A stretch of 64,000 nucleotides of DNA from contig MU832039.1 of NCBI GenBank assembly GCA_029204225.1, positions 26,378 to 90,377 on the forward strand, in the 5' to 3' direction. Of the stretch, positions 1 to 11,500 are shown one piece after another; position 1 is the stretch's first letter; each line of letters starts with the position of its first letter. The stretch is from Diphasiastrum complanatum (taxonomy: Eukaryota > Streptophyta > Lycopodiopsida > Lycopodiales > Lycopodiaceae). A model generated the notes under the pieces. The model ran no database searches and had not been told where the DNA came from. It saw only the letters and a program-made list of their open reading frames with translations. Both the position numbers and the translations under genes were made by a program.

Positions 1-254
1 AATTTCCAGAATTCACATGTGTAGGGAATGTCCACAAGAGTGACTGATCTTAATTAAGCTTTGTGATTGGCACTATAACCTGATTCTAGATTGTTCAACA
101 AAATCTAGTTTAGAAGAAATGGCTAATCCACAATCTAGCATGCTAATCAACAGAATATAATAGCAATGAATCAAAGAATGAATAAAAATACAAGATTTCA
201 GTGTATGAGCATTAGCCTCAACACGAAGTAGAGAGAGAGAGCTAGAGAGATAAG
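1..254 (-). repeat. 3' LTR of the first copia element, partial
   Basis: The first 254 bases match the outer part of the LTR at 3977-4768, beginning near LTR base 7. Similarity stops at about 254, inside the run of GAGAGA bases, where reverse-transcriptase coding sequence begins. The LTR end that would be base 1-6 lies outside the window. Any target duplication on this side cannot be seen. Confidence 0.85.
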
Positions 255-3207
255 GAAGGATCATAGTTACTAAGATTAAATCCTAGTGACTCAAGAAAGG
301 TGTTAAGTCGAGAATACCATGACCTTGGAGCTTGCTTTAATCCATATAAACTTTTGAAGAGCAAGCAAACTTTTCCCTCATCATGGATGAACCCATTAGG
401 TTGATCCATATAGATCTCTTCTTCTAGATAGCCATTTAGAAATGCATTAGAAACATCTAGTTGAAGAATTTACAAATTGAAAAAACAAGCAAGAGAAATT
501 ATGATTCTAATTGACACCATCTTTGCAACTGGGGCAAAGGTCTCCTCATAATCAAGTCCATATGCTTGAGCAAAGCCTTTAGCACAAAGCCTAGCCTTGT
601 ACTTGTTGATTGTGCCATCTTGATTATACTTGACTCGAAAAACCCATTCGCAACCAATGGTATGCTTGTTGGATGGAAGATCCACAAGCTCCCATGTATT
701 ATTGGCCATCAAAGCATCATATTCTTCCTTCATGGCAAGGTACCATTCCTTTGAGTTGATAGCATCATATACATCCTTCGGCTCCTCATGAGAAATAAAA
801 TAGGCACAATTAGTGGAGTTGATTTCCACTTGCTTTCCTCTATCTTCATAGGTAAGCCATCTAGGCTCGGATCTTTCTCTTTGAGATCTCCTTGGTGAAA
901 AAATTCGAGGCGAATCCTCCTCAAATCTCGGCCCCATCTCTGCATGATGATCTTCAAGGGTGATGATTGGAGTATCTTTGTGAGAATCTTTGAACTCGGC
1001 CTTCTCAAGAATGTATTTTTGATCTTCATGGAATATCACATCTCTACTCTCAATTGTAGTTGAGATAGAGGGAACATAGATCCTGTAAGCTTTCTTGTTG
1101 GATGCATATCCAACCATGATCCCTCTAACAGAATTAGGATCATCTCTTTTCATTGTTTCCAAGGCCATATTAACAAAGCAAGTACAACCAAAAACTCTAA
1201 GGTGATCTACCTTAGGTTTTTTCTAAAACAAGACTTCAAAAGGTTTTTTTCCAACAAGAGCATTGTGAGGTAATCTATTGCACAAATGGTTTGCACAATT
1301 TATAGCTTCACCCCAATATTCAATAGGAAAAGAAGCTGCTACTCGCATTGCTTTAGCACATTCACATAAAGATCTGTTTTTCCTCTCAGCTACTCCATTT
1401 TGGGATGGAGAATAGGCACAAGAAAATTCTCTCTTTATTCCTTCACCTTCACAATAATTATGAAACTTGTTGGAGATATATTCACCTCCTCCATCGCATC
1501 TTAAATCTTTAACTTCGCAAGAAAACTATTTCTCTACGTAAGTTTTAATGATAAGGAAGTGATAAAAAACCATAGCCTTTGAAGAAAGTAGATACAACCA
1601 AGTGTACTAGTAAAGTCATCAATAAAGGTGACAAAACATTTTGCACCACCAATACTTTTAGAAGAGGAAAAATGTACATCTGAATGTATGAGTTCTAATG
1701 GATAAGTAGTCTTTATAAAAGACTTCTGATATGGCTTTCTATGTGACTTTGCAATGGCACAAGCCTCACAAGGCTTGAAATCTTTAGAAAGAGATTTTGG
1801 AAGACCAATAGCCTTCTCCTTCTTAACCATAGAAGACATAGATGTAAAGTTAGGATGTCCCAACCTTCTATGCCACAGCTCCTCCTTAGATAACAAAGCA
1901 ACTTCAAAAAGGTTTGCATTCTCATAAGAATTTAACTTAAAGATTCCACCACATCTAGTTCCATCAGCAAGGATTTCATCTTTTCTCTTGATAAAACAAG
2001 TATTGGAGTTGAACTTTACATCACAACCATTATCAAGCAGCTTTCCCACACTAATTAAGTTCTTTGTAACTTTTGTTATGAAAAGAATATTAGAAAGTGC
2101 AAGAACTTTTGAAGAAGCAAGTTTCAATGGAATGTTGCCAATTCCTTTTATTGGACACTCATGATCATTAGCTGTGTAAATAGATCTCTTGAGTCCTTTG
2201 AAAGGTAAGATTGAGTCAAATGACTCCTTTGAACAGCACATATGTGAAGAGGCTCCACTGTCTATGTACCAAGCTCCATCTTTCTTGAAAGGTGATGAAG
2301 AAAAACTGGACACCATAAGTGATCCTTCTCCGTCACTTGCAACAGAATCTTCTTCAATCTTTTTGGAGAGACTAGCTTGCTTGAGTTGGTTTTTCTTCTT
2401 AAAGAAATTAGATGCATAGTGCCCCTTCTTGCCACAGAAGAAACACTTCACTTTCTTCTTCTTGGTTTTTGAGTTAGAGGGATGAGATGTTTCATCCTCT
2501 TCACCATCTTGATCTCGATCTTTGGCTTTGTCTTTGTTGTATGCTTGAGAGAATTGGTTCTTACTCCTTCCTTTCTGCTTGCCTTTGACAAAGAGGGCTT
2601 TGTCACTTCCACCATGTTCAAGTTTGTTCATCCTGGAGAGTTTATAGCTTTGTAGAAATAAGAATTCCTTGGAGAGTTTCTAGATTAGGTAACTCCTCCT
2701 TAATAGCAAAAGATTGAACAAGAATATCATAGTCATCTCTCAAGCCATTCAGTATGACTTGGACTAGCTCAACTTGGTTAATGGTAACACCAACACAGAA
2801 AAGCTCTCTATGTAAATCTTTAACTCTCAGAACATAGTTAGATGCACTCTCTTCACTTCTTTGGAACTTTGAAAAATCTGATTCCTAAGAGTGAGTATTC
2901 TAGAAGTATTCTTTGCTTCATAGATGGTCTTTAGTGCATCCCAAGCTTCTTTGGCTGTAGTGCAAGATCCTATCTCTCTCAAAATTTCATTAGATACATT
3001 CATCTTAATGAAATGTAGAGCCATTCTAGCTCTCTTCTTATATTTAGGAATTTCAACCTGTGCTTGAGGCTCCTCCTCAACACCAAGCACAATATCCATA
3101 ACATCCTGGAGAATCAAAACAGACTCCATTCTTAACTTCCAAATTGAGTAATTAGAAGTGTTTAGTCTTTCACTGGCTTCTAGAAGATATCCTCCCTGAG
3201 ATGCCAT
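255..3207 (-). pseudogene. copia gag-pol, broken
   Basis: Reading leftward from an ATG at 3207, the product starts MASQGGYLLEASERL, a typical copia gag N-terminus. Gag runs to about 2630 with frameshifts near 2827 and 2650. A CX2CX4H zinc knuckle follows (CFFCGKKGHYAS; its final Cys is replaced by Phe), then the protease motif WYIDSGASSHM, a GAG-pre-integrase domain (LWHRRLGHP) and the integrase start (HSDVHF). Between 1533 and 1169 integrase continues with stops but keeps RCDGGGEYISNK and NGVAERKNRS. 1168-470 carries integrase C-terminus and RT N-terminus (NNTWELVDLP, APVAKMVSIR). RT ends near 262 after [14 protein letters not shown]; the catalytic YVDD block and RNase H are deleted. It is a non-functional relative of the intact element at 7906-13759. 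Confidence 0.9.
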
Positions 3208-3963
3208 TATAATGAAGACTTCTTAGTTATTGGATTGAGATATGTTTGAGCTTGTTCCTATCAGACTTAGAGTTGCTGCTCTCTTCACTATAGGTATTTT
3301 CAAGGTTGAACTACCTTCTTATGTGAAACACTTGCAACTATATTTGAGATGAATCTCAAAAATTCCACAAGACAAGTTTTCTAGATCAGACACAAAAAGT
3401 GGTTTGAGACACTTTGGCTGGTTTGAATTCTACTTTTGGCACGTGTGAAATGCTTCAAAAGAAAGCACTATTGACACTTAGAAGGCTCAAAGGGTGTTTA
3501 AATACTTCAAACTTAGTCTTGATCTACAATTTCTTGTGTTGGATGCTCAAAACAATGGATTCAGAACAAAGTATAATTGAATCAACTCAAAATGTTGTCA
3601 CTCGGATTTTGGACCTATACCTATCATCTTTAAGAGCTTATAACTCTTTCTAGACATATCAGATTGATTTGATTTCAATTTCTATGGAAAGTACAGATCA
3701 AATGCTTTTGATCAAGCTATAAGACTACTATCTTTGGATCTATAAGTAAGGAGAACAAAGGGACTGAAAAACTCTGATTTTCACACGTGCGGAATTCCAT
3801 AATTCCGTACTACCTCAATTCAGGTCTAAAAATTCAGTTCAAGTCCAAATTGATCCAAATACATTTCAGAGAAAGGTTAGAAAAAGTGCAAAACTGCTTT
3901 TTTGCTTGATTTAGCTCTCAATTTCTTGTACAATCAGAGTTGTTAGCATGCAAAGCTTAATGT
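3208..3963 (-). other. 5' leader of the first copia element
   Basis: This non-coding stretch separates the primer-binding site from the gag ATG. It contains a near-copy of the palindrome seen in the LTRs (CACACGTGCG near 3783). I see no coding sequence or other structure in it. Confidence 0.7.
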
Positions 3964-3976
3964 GGCTCTGATACCA
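3964..3976 (-). promoter_or_regulatory. primer-binding site, initiator Met-tRNA
   Basis: The minus strand reads TGGTATCAGAGCC directly against the inner LTR end. This is the classic complement of the 3' end of plant initiator-methionine tRNA, which primes minus-strand DNA synthesis in copia elements. Its place shows that the LTR at 3977-4768 is the 5' LTR. Confidence 0.9.
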
Positions 3977-4768
3977 TGACAAAATTTCCAGAATTCACAC
4001 GTGTGGGGAATGTCCACAAGAGTGACTGATCTTAATTAAGCTTTGTGATTGGCACTATAACTTGATTCTAGATTGATCAACAAAATCTAGTTAAGAAGAA
4101 ATGGCTAATCCACAATCTAGCATTCTAATCAACAGAATATAATTGCAATGAATCAAAGAATGAATAAAAATACAAGATTTCAGTGTATGAGCATTAGCCT
4201 CAACACGAGTCAGAGAGAGCTAGAGAGATAACAAGCAATATTTGTTTAGATCCAAAATGGCATGAGATAGCTACAAAACTTTGGTTCTTCATTCATTCAT
4301 TGTGTGGAGAGCTACACATATTTATGGAGATTGAGGTAGCTCGAGGTAGAACCATATCTATCCATTCCAAAATGACATCTAAAGTGACATCTAGAGTCTA
4401 TGTGACATTTGTCACTTGTCATGCATGAAATTCTACCAACTTTTTACAAGTGTACTAGTTCTAACTAGAAATGTCCAAATCATCATGCATGTGTCCATTA
4501 AACTTTGTGCATGCCTTGCATGTCACTATGGAGCACTTACAATTAATGCATGTGAGTTGCCACAAGTTTCTACAAGCATAATCATGCTAATTCTATGTCT
4601 ACAAACTATATGCAAGTTGCATTTATCAAACTAGATAATGCATAACCATGTAGCTCGAGTTCTATGTAGGCCAAACTTGGCATTTTGCATTAATGAGCTA
4701 CATACTTGCATGGTACAATATTTGTAGCAAGCCAAGAAATCAATATGGATTGTTTTTCAATTTTAACA
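3977..4768 (-). repeat. 5' LTR of the first copia element (792 bp)
   Basis: The LTR begins TGACAAAATTTCC and ends TTTTAACA in window orientation. Its ends are fixed by the primer-binding site on the left and by the solo LTR at 19882-20676, which has a target duplication. It carries the palindrome CACACGTGTG at 3996-4005. Its sequence differs from the solo LTR at a few percent of positions by eye. Confidence 0.92.
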
Positions 4769-4783
4769 AATTTGACCGCCCAC

Positions 4784-4893
4784 ATCTGTGCAGACATGTG
4801 TGCAGTATCAACACTTGACACACAGGAGGTAATCCTTGATTCAAGAGCTACCTCGCACTTCGTTACATCAAGACAGATCATGTCTGATTTTTG
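4784..4893 (+). pseudogene. copia protease scrap
   Basis: The plus strand encodes VILDSRATSHFVTSRQIMSDF, close to the copia protease signature (W-[IL]-[IL]-D-S-G-A-[ST]-[ST]-H) with Gly replaced by Arg. No other gag or pol part is attached on this strand. It lies beside copia fragments on the opposite strand, so the area is a patchwork. The call rests on one motif only. Confidence 0.4.
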
Positions 4894-5142
4894 AAGTGCA
4901 GATCCATCAAGATTTAACAGATACTGTAGGATTCGTTTTGCCATTTGTCAATGTGCCAGGCCAGGATTGGAAGAGAATTGGCTCAAGGCATAAACATAGA
5001 AGGCTAGGTCGGGTCTGGTACAAATTGTGAGGTACATCATCAGACTACCGATTAAGTTTTGGTAGGGTATACCTACCATCTTTTGTTCTTCCTCTTCCGT
5101 TTTTGGGCAATCTTGTTTCGTGAGCTTGGCTCCAACTATCAT
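4894..5142 (-). pseudogene. copia RT-RNase H fragment, second lineage
   Basis: Read leftward from 5142, the sequence gives QKMVGIPYQNLIGSLMMYL, then CTRPDLAFYVYALSQFSSNPG, and after a frameshift MAKRILQYL. This is the usual connection from RT to RNase H in copia elements. The wording differs from the family at 5200-7366 (TITRPNLSYVVGKLSQFM), so it comes from another copia lineage. It is truncated on both sides. Confidence 0.7.
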
Positions 5143-5199
5143 TGGTGTGGCCTTTTCTTTTCAGTCCATCATGTGGTACTATTTGAGCACCTTTCTGGC

Positions 5200-7366
5200 G
5201 TATTCTGACTGACTCAAGTATGAGCAATCTCAATGTGCTTGCTCCTAGCATGGAAAACTGGATTGGTTGCCAAGCTTTGGGCTGAAAGGTTGTCAAAATA
5301 GATTATTGATGTCTTGTTAGAATCCAGCAAGTGAAGATCCAATAGCATCCTCTTTATCCAAAGCATCTCCTTGGTGCATGTTGTCAATGCCTTGTATTCG
5401 GCCTCTGTGGAAGATAGAGAGATAGTAGGTTGCTTCTTTGATAGCCATGAGATAGCTCCCTCTCCAAGATATATTGCAAAGGCACTTGTTGACTTCCTAT
5501 CCATTTGATCACCTGCAAAATTTGAATATGAGAAACCACAAAGGTTAGGTGAAGATCCTTCATACAAGATGCCAAAATCTCTAGATCCCGAGAGATATCT
5601 TAGTACTCTCTTTCCTAGCTTCCAATGAGCCTCACTAGGATCTTGCATGAATTGGCTTAGTTTACCAACCACATAGCTTAGATTAGGTCTTGTGATGGTT
5701 AACCAAATAAGAGATCCTATGAGCTTTCTATAGAGAATAATGTCCTTAAAGGATCTTTCATTACCTCTTATAGATAGCTTTACATTTGATTCCATAGGAG
5801 TAGAAGATACTTTGCAATTTTCCATATGAAATCTTTTTAGAATCGAGCTAGAATACTTCTCTTGACAAATGAAAGTAGAACTAGAAGTCCTAACAATCTC
5901 TATTTTTAAGATATATGAAGCTTACCAAGATCTTGTATCTCAAACTTACTTTTAGGTGCCATCTTGATGTCATCTATATCTTCATTACTGTCACCACTTA
6001 AGATTATGTCATCAACATAGATCAAAAGCAAAGTCATGTCACCATTATCATTCATTATAAAGTAGAGAGAATGATCATACTCACTCGAGAGAGTAAGAAG
6101 GAATTGAGCTTAGCATACCAACTTCTTGGTGCTTGCTTAAGCCCATACAAGCTCTTTTGTAGGAAACACACATGATTAGGCTCATCATGTGAAACATAGC
6201 CCTCAGGTTGCTCCATGTAGATTTCCTCTTCAAGATCACCATTCAAGAAAGCATTAGTAACATCCATTTGCCACATTTTCCAACCATAAAGAGTTGCAAG
6301 AGAGATAAAGGTTTGAATTGTTACCATCTTTGCCACAGGTGCAAAGGTCTCATCATAGTCAATGCCATACTCTTGAGCATACCCTTTTGCCACCAATCTT
6401 GCCTTGTACCTTTTGATTGATCCATCTTCTTTTGTCTTGATCTTGAAGATCCACTTACACCCAATTGCCTTCTTGCCTTTTGGAAGTTCCGCCAACCTCC
6501 AAGTGTTGTTCTTGATGAGTGCTTGATGCTCATGATCCATGGCTTGGATCTATTCCTCTCTCTGAATTGCTTCACCTACACAAGTTGGTTCATCAAAAGA
6601 GGTAAGAAAAGCAAAGTTAGAGTTCTCCACCACTTGCTTTCCTTTTTCATCATAGGTTAGCCTTGATGGCTTAGTCCTTTGCCTTTGAGTCCTCCTTAAA
6701 GGTTGCTTTGGAGTGGCATCTCCACCTTCATCCAAGACATCTTGCACATCATGATGATTAGTAGGCACATCAACATCATCAACATCATCATCAACATTGA
6801 CGACATTGGAAACATTTTCTTCATGAAAGATGACATCCCTACTTATGACAACTTTATTTGTAGAAGGAATGTACACTTTGTAAGCCTTGCTTACTTCACT
6901 ATAGCCAACAAACACACACTTCTTTGATGAAGGATCTTCTTTAGTTCTATCATCAAGAGTGATGTTGACAAAACAAGTACAACCAAAGATCCTACAATGC
7001 TTGACACTCGGCCTCCTACCATAGAGGACCTCAAAGGGAGTCTTACCACTCAAAGAAGCGCTTGTCCTCCTGTTACAAAGATAATTAGCACATGCTAAAG
7101 CTTTCCCCCAATAGGACTTAGCAAGATTAGCATGTAGTCTCATTGCCTTGGCACATTCACAAAGGGTTCTATTATGCCTTTCTGCCACTCCATTCCGTTG
7201 TGGAGTCCTAGGACTAAAGTACTCCCTCTTAATCCCATGTGCTATGCAAAAATCTTTGAACTTATTTGAAGTGTATTCCCCTCCATTATCTGATCTCAAG
7301 CATTTGATCTTTGTATTGAATTGATTTTCCACTTTATTCTTAAACTTGACAAATGAATTCAAGACT
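5200..7366 (-). pseudogene. copia integrase-RT-RNase H fragment
   Basis: From 7362 leftward the frame gives integrase (CLRSDNGGEYTSNKF, then TPQRNGVAERHNR, a D-x35-E pair), the integrase C-terminus and the RT start ([47 protein letters not shown]) to about 6060. The YVDD region near 6000-6030 is present but out of frame. RNase H follows at 5825-5214 (STEAEYKAL, DNLSAQSLATNPVFHARSKH). The sequence is very close to the intact protein of 8555-12505, so it belongs to the same family. Gag, protease, the integrase N-terminus and both LTRs are missing. The right side abuts gypsy sequence at about 7366. Confidence 0.88.
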
Positions 7367-7905
7367 TACTATACTGATCGAGGTATTATGCATACAAAGA
7401 CCCAGAAATTCCTTATATTCCCATGAATCTGATGAATATAGGTGTTGCTAAGAGGACTAACATCACCTTACCTATGCACTATAAAGATTATCCAGTAGTA
7501 TCAGATATCCTTGATAGTGGATCAGGTGTCAACATAATGGCTTTGTCACTAGCAAAGTCATGGGAGTTCAATACCTTAGATCAGCCACGTTACAAACTTC
7601 GTATAGCAATCAACGAGTGTAACCGACCTTGCAGGTCACTTATCGAATATCCCAGTATGTATTGCAGGAGTCAAATTTACCATAGATTTCATCATTCTCG
7701 ATCTACCAGATGATGCAAATACATATAAACTCCTTCTTGGCACACCCTGGCTACAAATGGCAGGTGTTGTCCAAGATTGGAAGCATAGCAAAATAACCTT
7801 TGGCAACAGTGAAAAATGAGTCACTGTTGATTCGACTGGCCATGTAAAGCCAGCCAAGGTTTATGATGATTGGTCATCTACAACATATGACGAATCCAAT
7901 AGTGG
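7367..7905 (+). pseudogene. Ty3/gypsy protease fragment
   Basis: The plus strand encodes VSDILDSGSGVNIMALSLA, the retropepsin active site of gypsy elements (D-S/G-G-S-x-V-N-[IL]-[IM]). After one frameshift it continues FIILDLPDDANTYKLLLGTPWLQMAGVVQDW, the conserved protease C-terminus (LLG-x-PWL). The fragment is cut off at 7905 by the insertion of the copia element, and gypsy sequence resumes at 13760. A stop at about 7819 and the frameshift show it is dead. Confidence 0.82.
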
Positions 7906-8559
7906 TGTGAAAAACTCAGATCCAAAAGATGCTAAAGTTTCATAAAGATCTTGGCCATGGAAGTTATGCACATCTAGATTGAAAAAATGATAGAAATTGT
8001 GATGTTAAGCATACTAAACATCAACTAAACATCAAAATCTGATCATAAGCTTCCACAAACAGAAACTTGCTGTCCCTGTCCGTACTTCAGAGCCTACAAC
8101 CTGCATTTCACACGTGTGAAGCCATAGCAACAAAGAAATCACAATTCTAGTGGCTAGAATGCAAGATATGAACAAAAAAGTGAGAGAGAAGAAGATGGAT
8201 CTTCAAAGAGCATAACATTCATTCAATAGAATGAAAATGAGATGTGTACATACTCGTGGAGATGGCTATTTATAGCAGCCATAGTGCCTCTTGGCCACTT
8301 GTCTTATGATAGGCTAAAATTGGGGTCCAATAGGATTCACCCCATATACCTAGAAATTTGGTCAAATAGGAATGCACCAAATTATGAGCCAATAGAAGAG
8401 CTCCACACTCGACCTCCTCTAATTAATGTGACCTCAAAAGTAGTGTACACATACTTTGGGCCTCTACATACATGTATGAACCTATCTCTAACTTTTATTT
8501 GGCCATAGGCCTACAAAATCTCAAGTTAGGAAAATACTACTAGTTGACAATTTTTCACA
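7906..8559 (-). repeat. 3' LTR of the intact copia element
   Basis: On the minus strand the LTR starts TGTGAAAAATTG at 8559. A TATA-like segment (GCTATAAATAGCC on the minus strand, near 8265) and several CCAAT boxes upstream of it (for example near 8310 and 8380) give a plausible promoter. The palindrome CACACGTGTG lies at 8109-8118, downstream of the TATA box. The pol stop codon sits in the first five bases of this LTR. Confidence 0.95.
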
Positions 8560-11500
8560 CTCCCTCTTCAACTAGTTTTAGCATAGATTTAGAAAGTACA
8601 CCAAGACTTGTTCTATGCTTGAAAAATAAGTCCTTTCCCAATGCTTTGGTAAAGATATCAGCCACACATTCCTTTGATGGGACATGTTCAAGCTTGATCT
8701 CTTTTGCCAACACTTGTTCTCTCACAAAATGGTAAGCCACCTCGATATGTTTGCTCCTTGCATGGAAAACCGGATTGCTTGCTAGACTTTGGGCTGAAAG
8801 GTTGTCACAAAAGATGATTGGACTCTCTGAAAAATCCAGCAAATGAAGCTCCATAATCATCCTCTTGATCCACACCATCTCCTTTGTGCATGATGTCAAA
8901 GCTTTGTACTCGGCCTCACTAGAAGAAAGTGATATAGTTGCTTGTTTCTTCGACATCCATGAGATAGCTCCATCACCTATGAAAATAGCATGTGCATTTA
9001 TGGATTTTCTATCCATAAGGTCTCCTGCAAAATCTGAATCTGAAAAACCAAATAAGTTAGGTGATGAGCCTCTATAAACAATGCCAAAATCTTTTGTTCC
9101 CGAGATGTATCTCAAGATCCTCTTTCCTAGTTTCCAATGTTCTATGCTAGGATCTTGCATGAATTGGCTTAATCTACCAACACAATAAGATAAATCAGGT
9201 CTTGTGATGGTTAGATATATAAGAGAACCTATTAGCTTCCTATAGAGAGTAATGTCCTCGAAGGATCTTTCATTACCTCTTATAGTTAGCTTTACATGTG
9301 ATTCCATAGGTGTATCAATAGGATTTGCATCTACCATATGAAATCTATTGAGAATAGAAATAGCATACTTCTCTTGTGAAATAAAAGTGATTTGAGAAGT
9401 TCTAATTACTTCTATTCCTAAGATATAGCTCAAAAGACCAAGATCATGCACTTCAAATTCCTTTTTTAGTGCTTTCTTGATATCTTCTATATCTTCCTTG
9501 TTCCCTCCACTTAAAATAATGTCATCCACATAAATTAGAAGGATTGTAACATCATTAGCACTAATTCTAAAGTAAAGTGAATGATCATACTCACTCATAG
9601 TGAAGTTTTGAGAAAGTAGAAAAGAGTTAAGCCTAGCATACCAACTCCTTGGTGCTTGCTTAAGACCATACAAACTTTTTTGTAGAAAACACACATGATT
9701 AGGCTTGCTATGAGAAACATAGCTCTCGGGTTGCTCCATGTAGACTTCCTCTTCAAGATCACCATTCAAGAAAGCATTAGAAATGTCTAATTGCCAAAGA
9801 TCCCATCCATAAAGAGTTGCAAGGGAAATGATTACTCTTATGCTCACCATCTTTGCCACGGGTGCAAAGGTTTCCTCATAGTCAATGCCATGCTCTTGAG
9901 CATAACCTTTAGCCACCAACCTTGCCTTCAACTTGTTGATAGATCCATCTTGATTTGTCTTTACCTTGAAGATCCATTTGCATCCAATTGCACTTTTGCC
10001 CTTTGGAAGCTCCACCAATCTCCATGTGTTGTTCTTCATAAGTGCTTCAAACTCAAGATCCATTGCTTGGATCCATTCCTCTTTTTGCCTTGCTTCATCT
10101 ACACATGAAGGTACATCAAAAGAAGTTAGGAAAGCATAGTTGGATCCATCCACCACTTGCTTACCTTTGTCATCATAAGTGAGCCTTGAGGGTTTCACTT
10201 TATGCCTTGGAGTTCTCCTTGGAATTTGACTTGAAGAGGCTTCTTCAACATCCACATCCAATGTGTCATCAACTCCATTGTCATCAAGCACATTAGTTGC
10301 AACAACACCATCATCACTTGAAACAACTTTTGGAATGTTACTTTCATCAAAAATGACATCCCTACTTGTGAACACTTTCTTGATTGAAGGAACATAAATC
10401 CTATATGCTTTGCTTACTTCACTATAACCAACAAAAATGCCCTTTCTTGAAGATGGATCCTCCTTAGTTCTATCATCAAGAGTAATGTTGAAGTAGCAAA
10501 TGCATCCAAAAGTTCTTAGAAACTTGACATTAGGCTTCATACCAAACAAAGCTTCAAAAGGGGTTTTTCCTTCCAATACAACACTTGGCCATCTATTGCA
10601 TAGGAAATTTGCACACAACAAAGCATCACTCCAAAAAGGTTTAGGAAGATTAGCATTCAATCTCATTGCCTTTGCACTCTCACACAAGGTTCTATTCTTC
10701 CTCTCGGCCACTCCATTTTGTTGTGGTGTTCTTGGACATGTGTACTCCCTCTTGATCCCATGCTCATCGCAAAAGGCTTTGAATTTGTTAGAAATGTATT
10801 CACCACCATTGTCGCTCCTCAAGCATTTGATTTTGGTTGTAAATTGAGTCTCAATAGCAACTTTGAACTTGACAAACACATCAAACACCTCATCCTTGCT
10901 CTTTAGTAGATAAACCCAACAAAATCTACTAAAATCATCAATGAAAGTTACATACATCTTAGCACCTCCATTGCTAATTGTAGTAACACCATGAATATCC
11001 GAATGCAAGAGAGAAAAAGGCATCTTAGATCTAGATATAGATCTAGTATATGGCAATCTATGTGATTTAGACAAAGCACATTCTTCACAAACATGATTCA
11101 AGCAAGTAAGAGACTTGGGAAGTCCCCTTACTACCTCCTTTTTGGCTATTACCTCCAAGGCCTTGTAGTTGAGATGTCCCATCCTTTTATGCCATACCTC
11201 TTGAATTGACATTTGTTCATTTGCCATGCATCCAACTTGGTTAGCAACAACACATGCATCAAGCTTGAACAATTTCCCTTGCCTTTTCCCTTTTGCAATG
11301 ATACTACACCCCTTTTTGATCAAGCAAGCATCACCATCAAACTCAACTTTGAATCCTTTGTCAAGCATTTGGCTTACACTAAGTAAGTTCTTGGTAATGG
11401 ATGGAATGAGCAAAACATCTTTCAATTCTATATTCCTATTTGTAGAAAGTGAAATAGGAATTGTGCCAATCCCCTTGATTGCACACTCACCATCATTTGC

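Larger units (their letters stand above)
1..4768 (-). mobile_element. Ty1/copia retrotransposon, decayed, cut by window start
   Basis: An LTR at 3977-4768 and a partial copy of the same LTR at 1-254 flank a minus-strand gag-pol remnant. A primer-binding site lies directly inside the right LTR, which fixes the element's orientation as minus. The left LTR starts before base 1 and its inner part is missing, because reverse-transcriptase sequence joins LTR sequence at about 254-262. The same LTR family supplies the solo LTR at 19882-20676. The open reading frame is broken in several places, so the copy is not autonomous. Confidence 0.9.
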
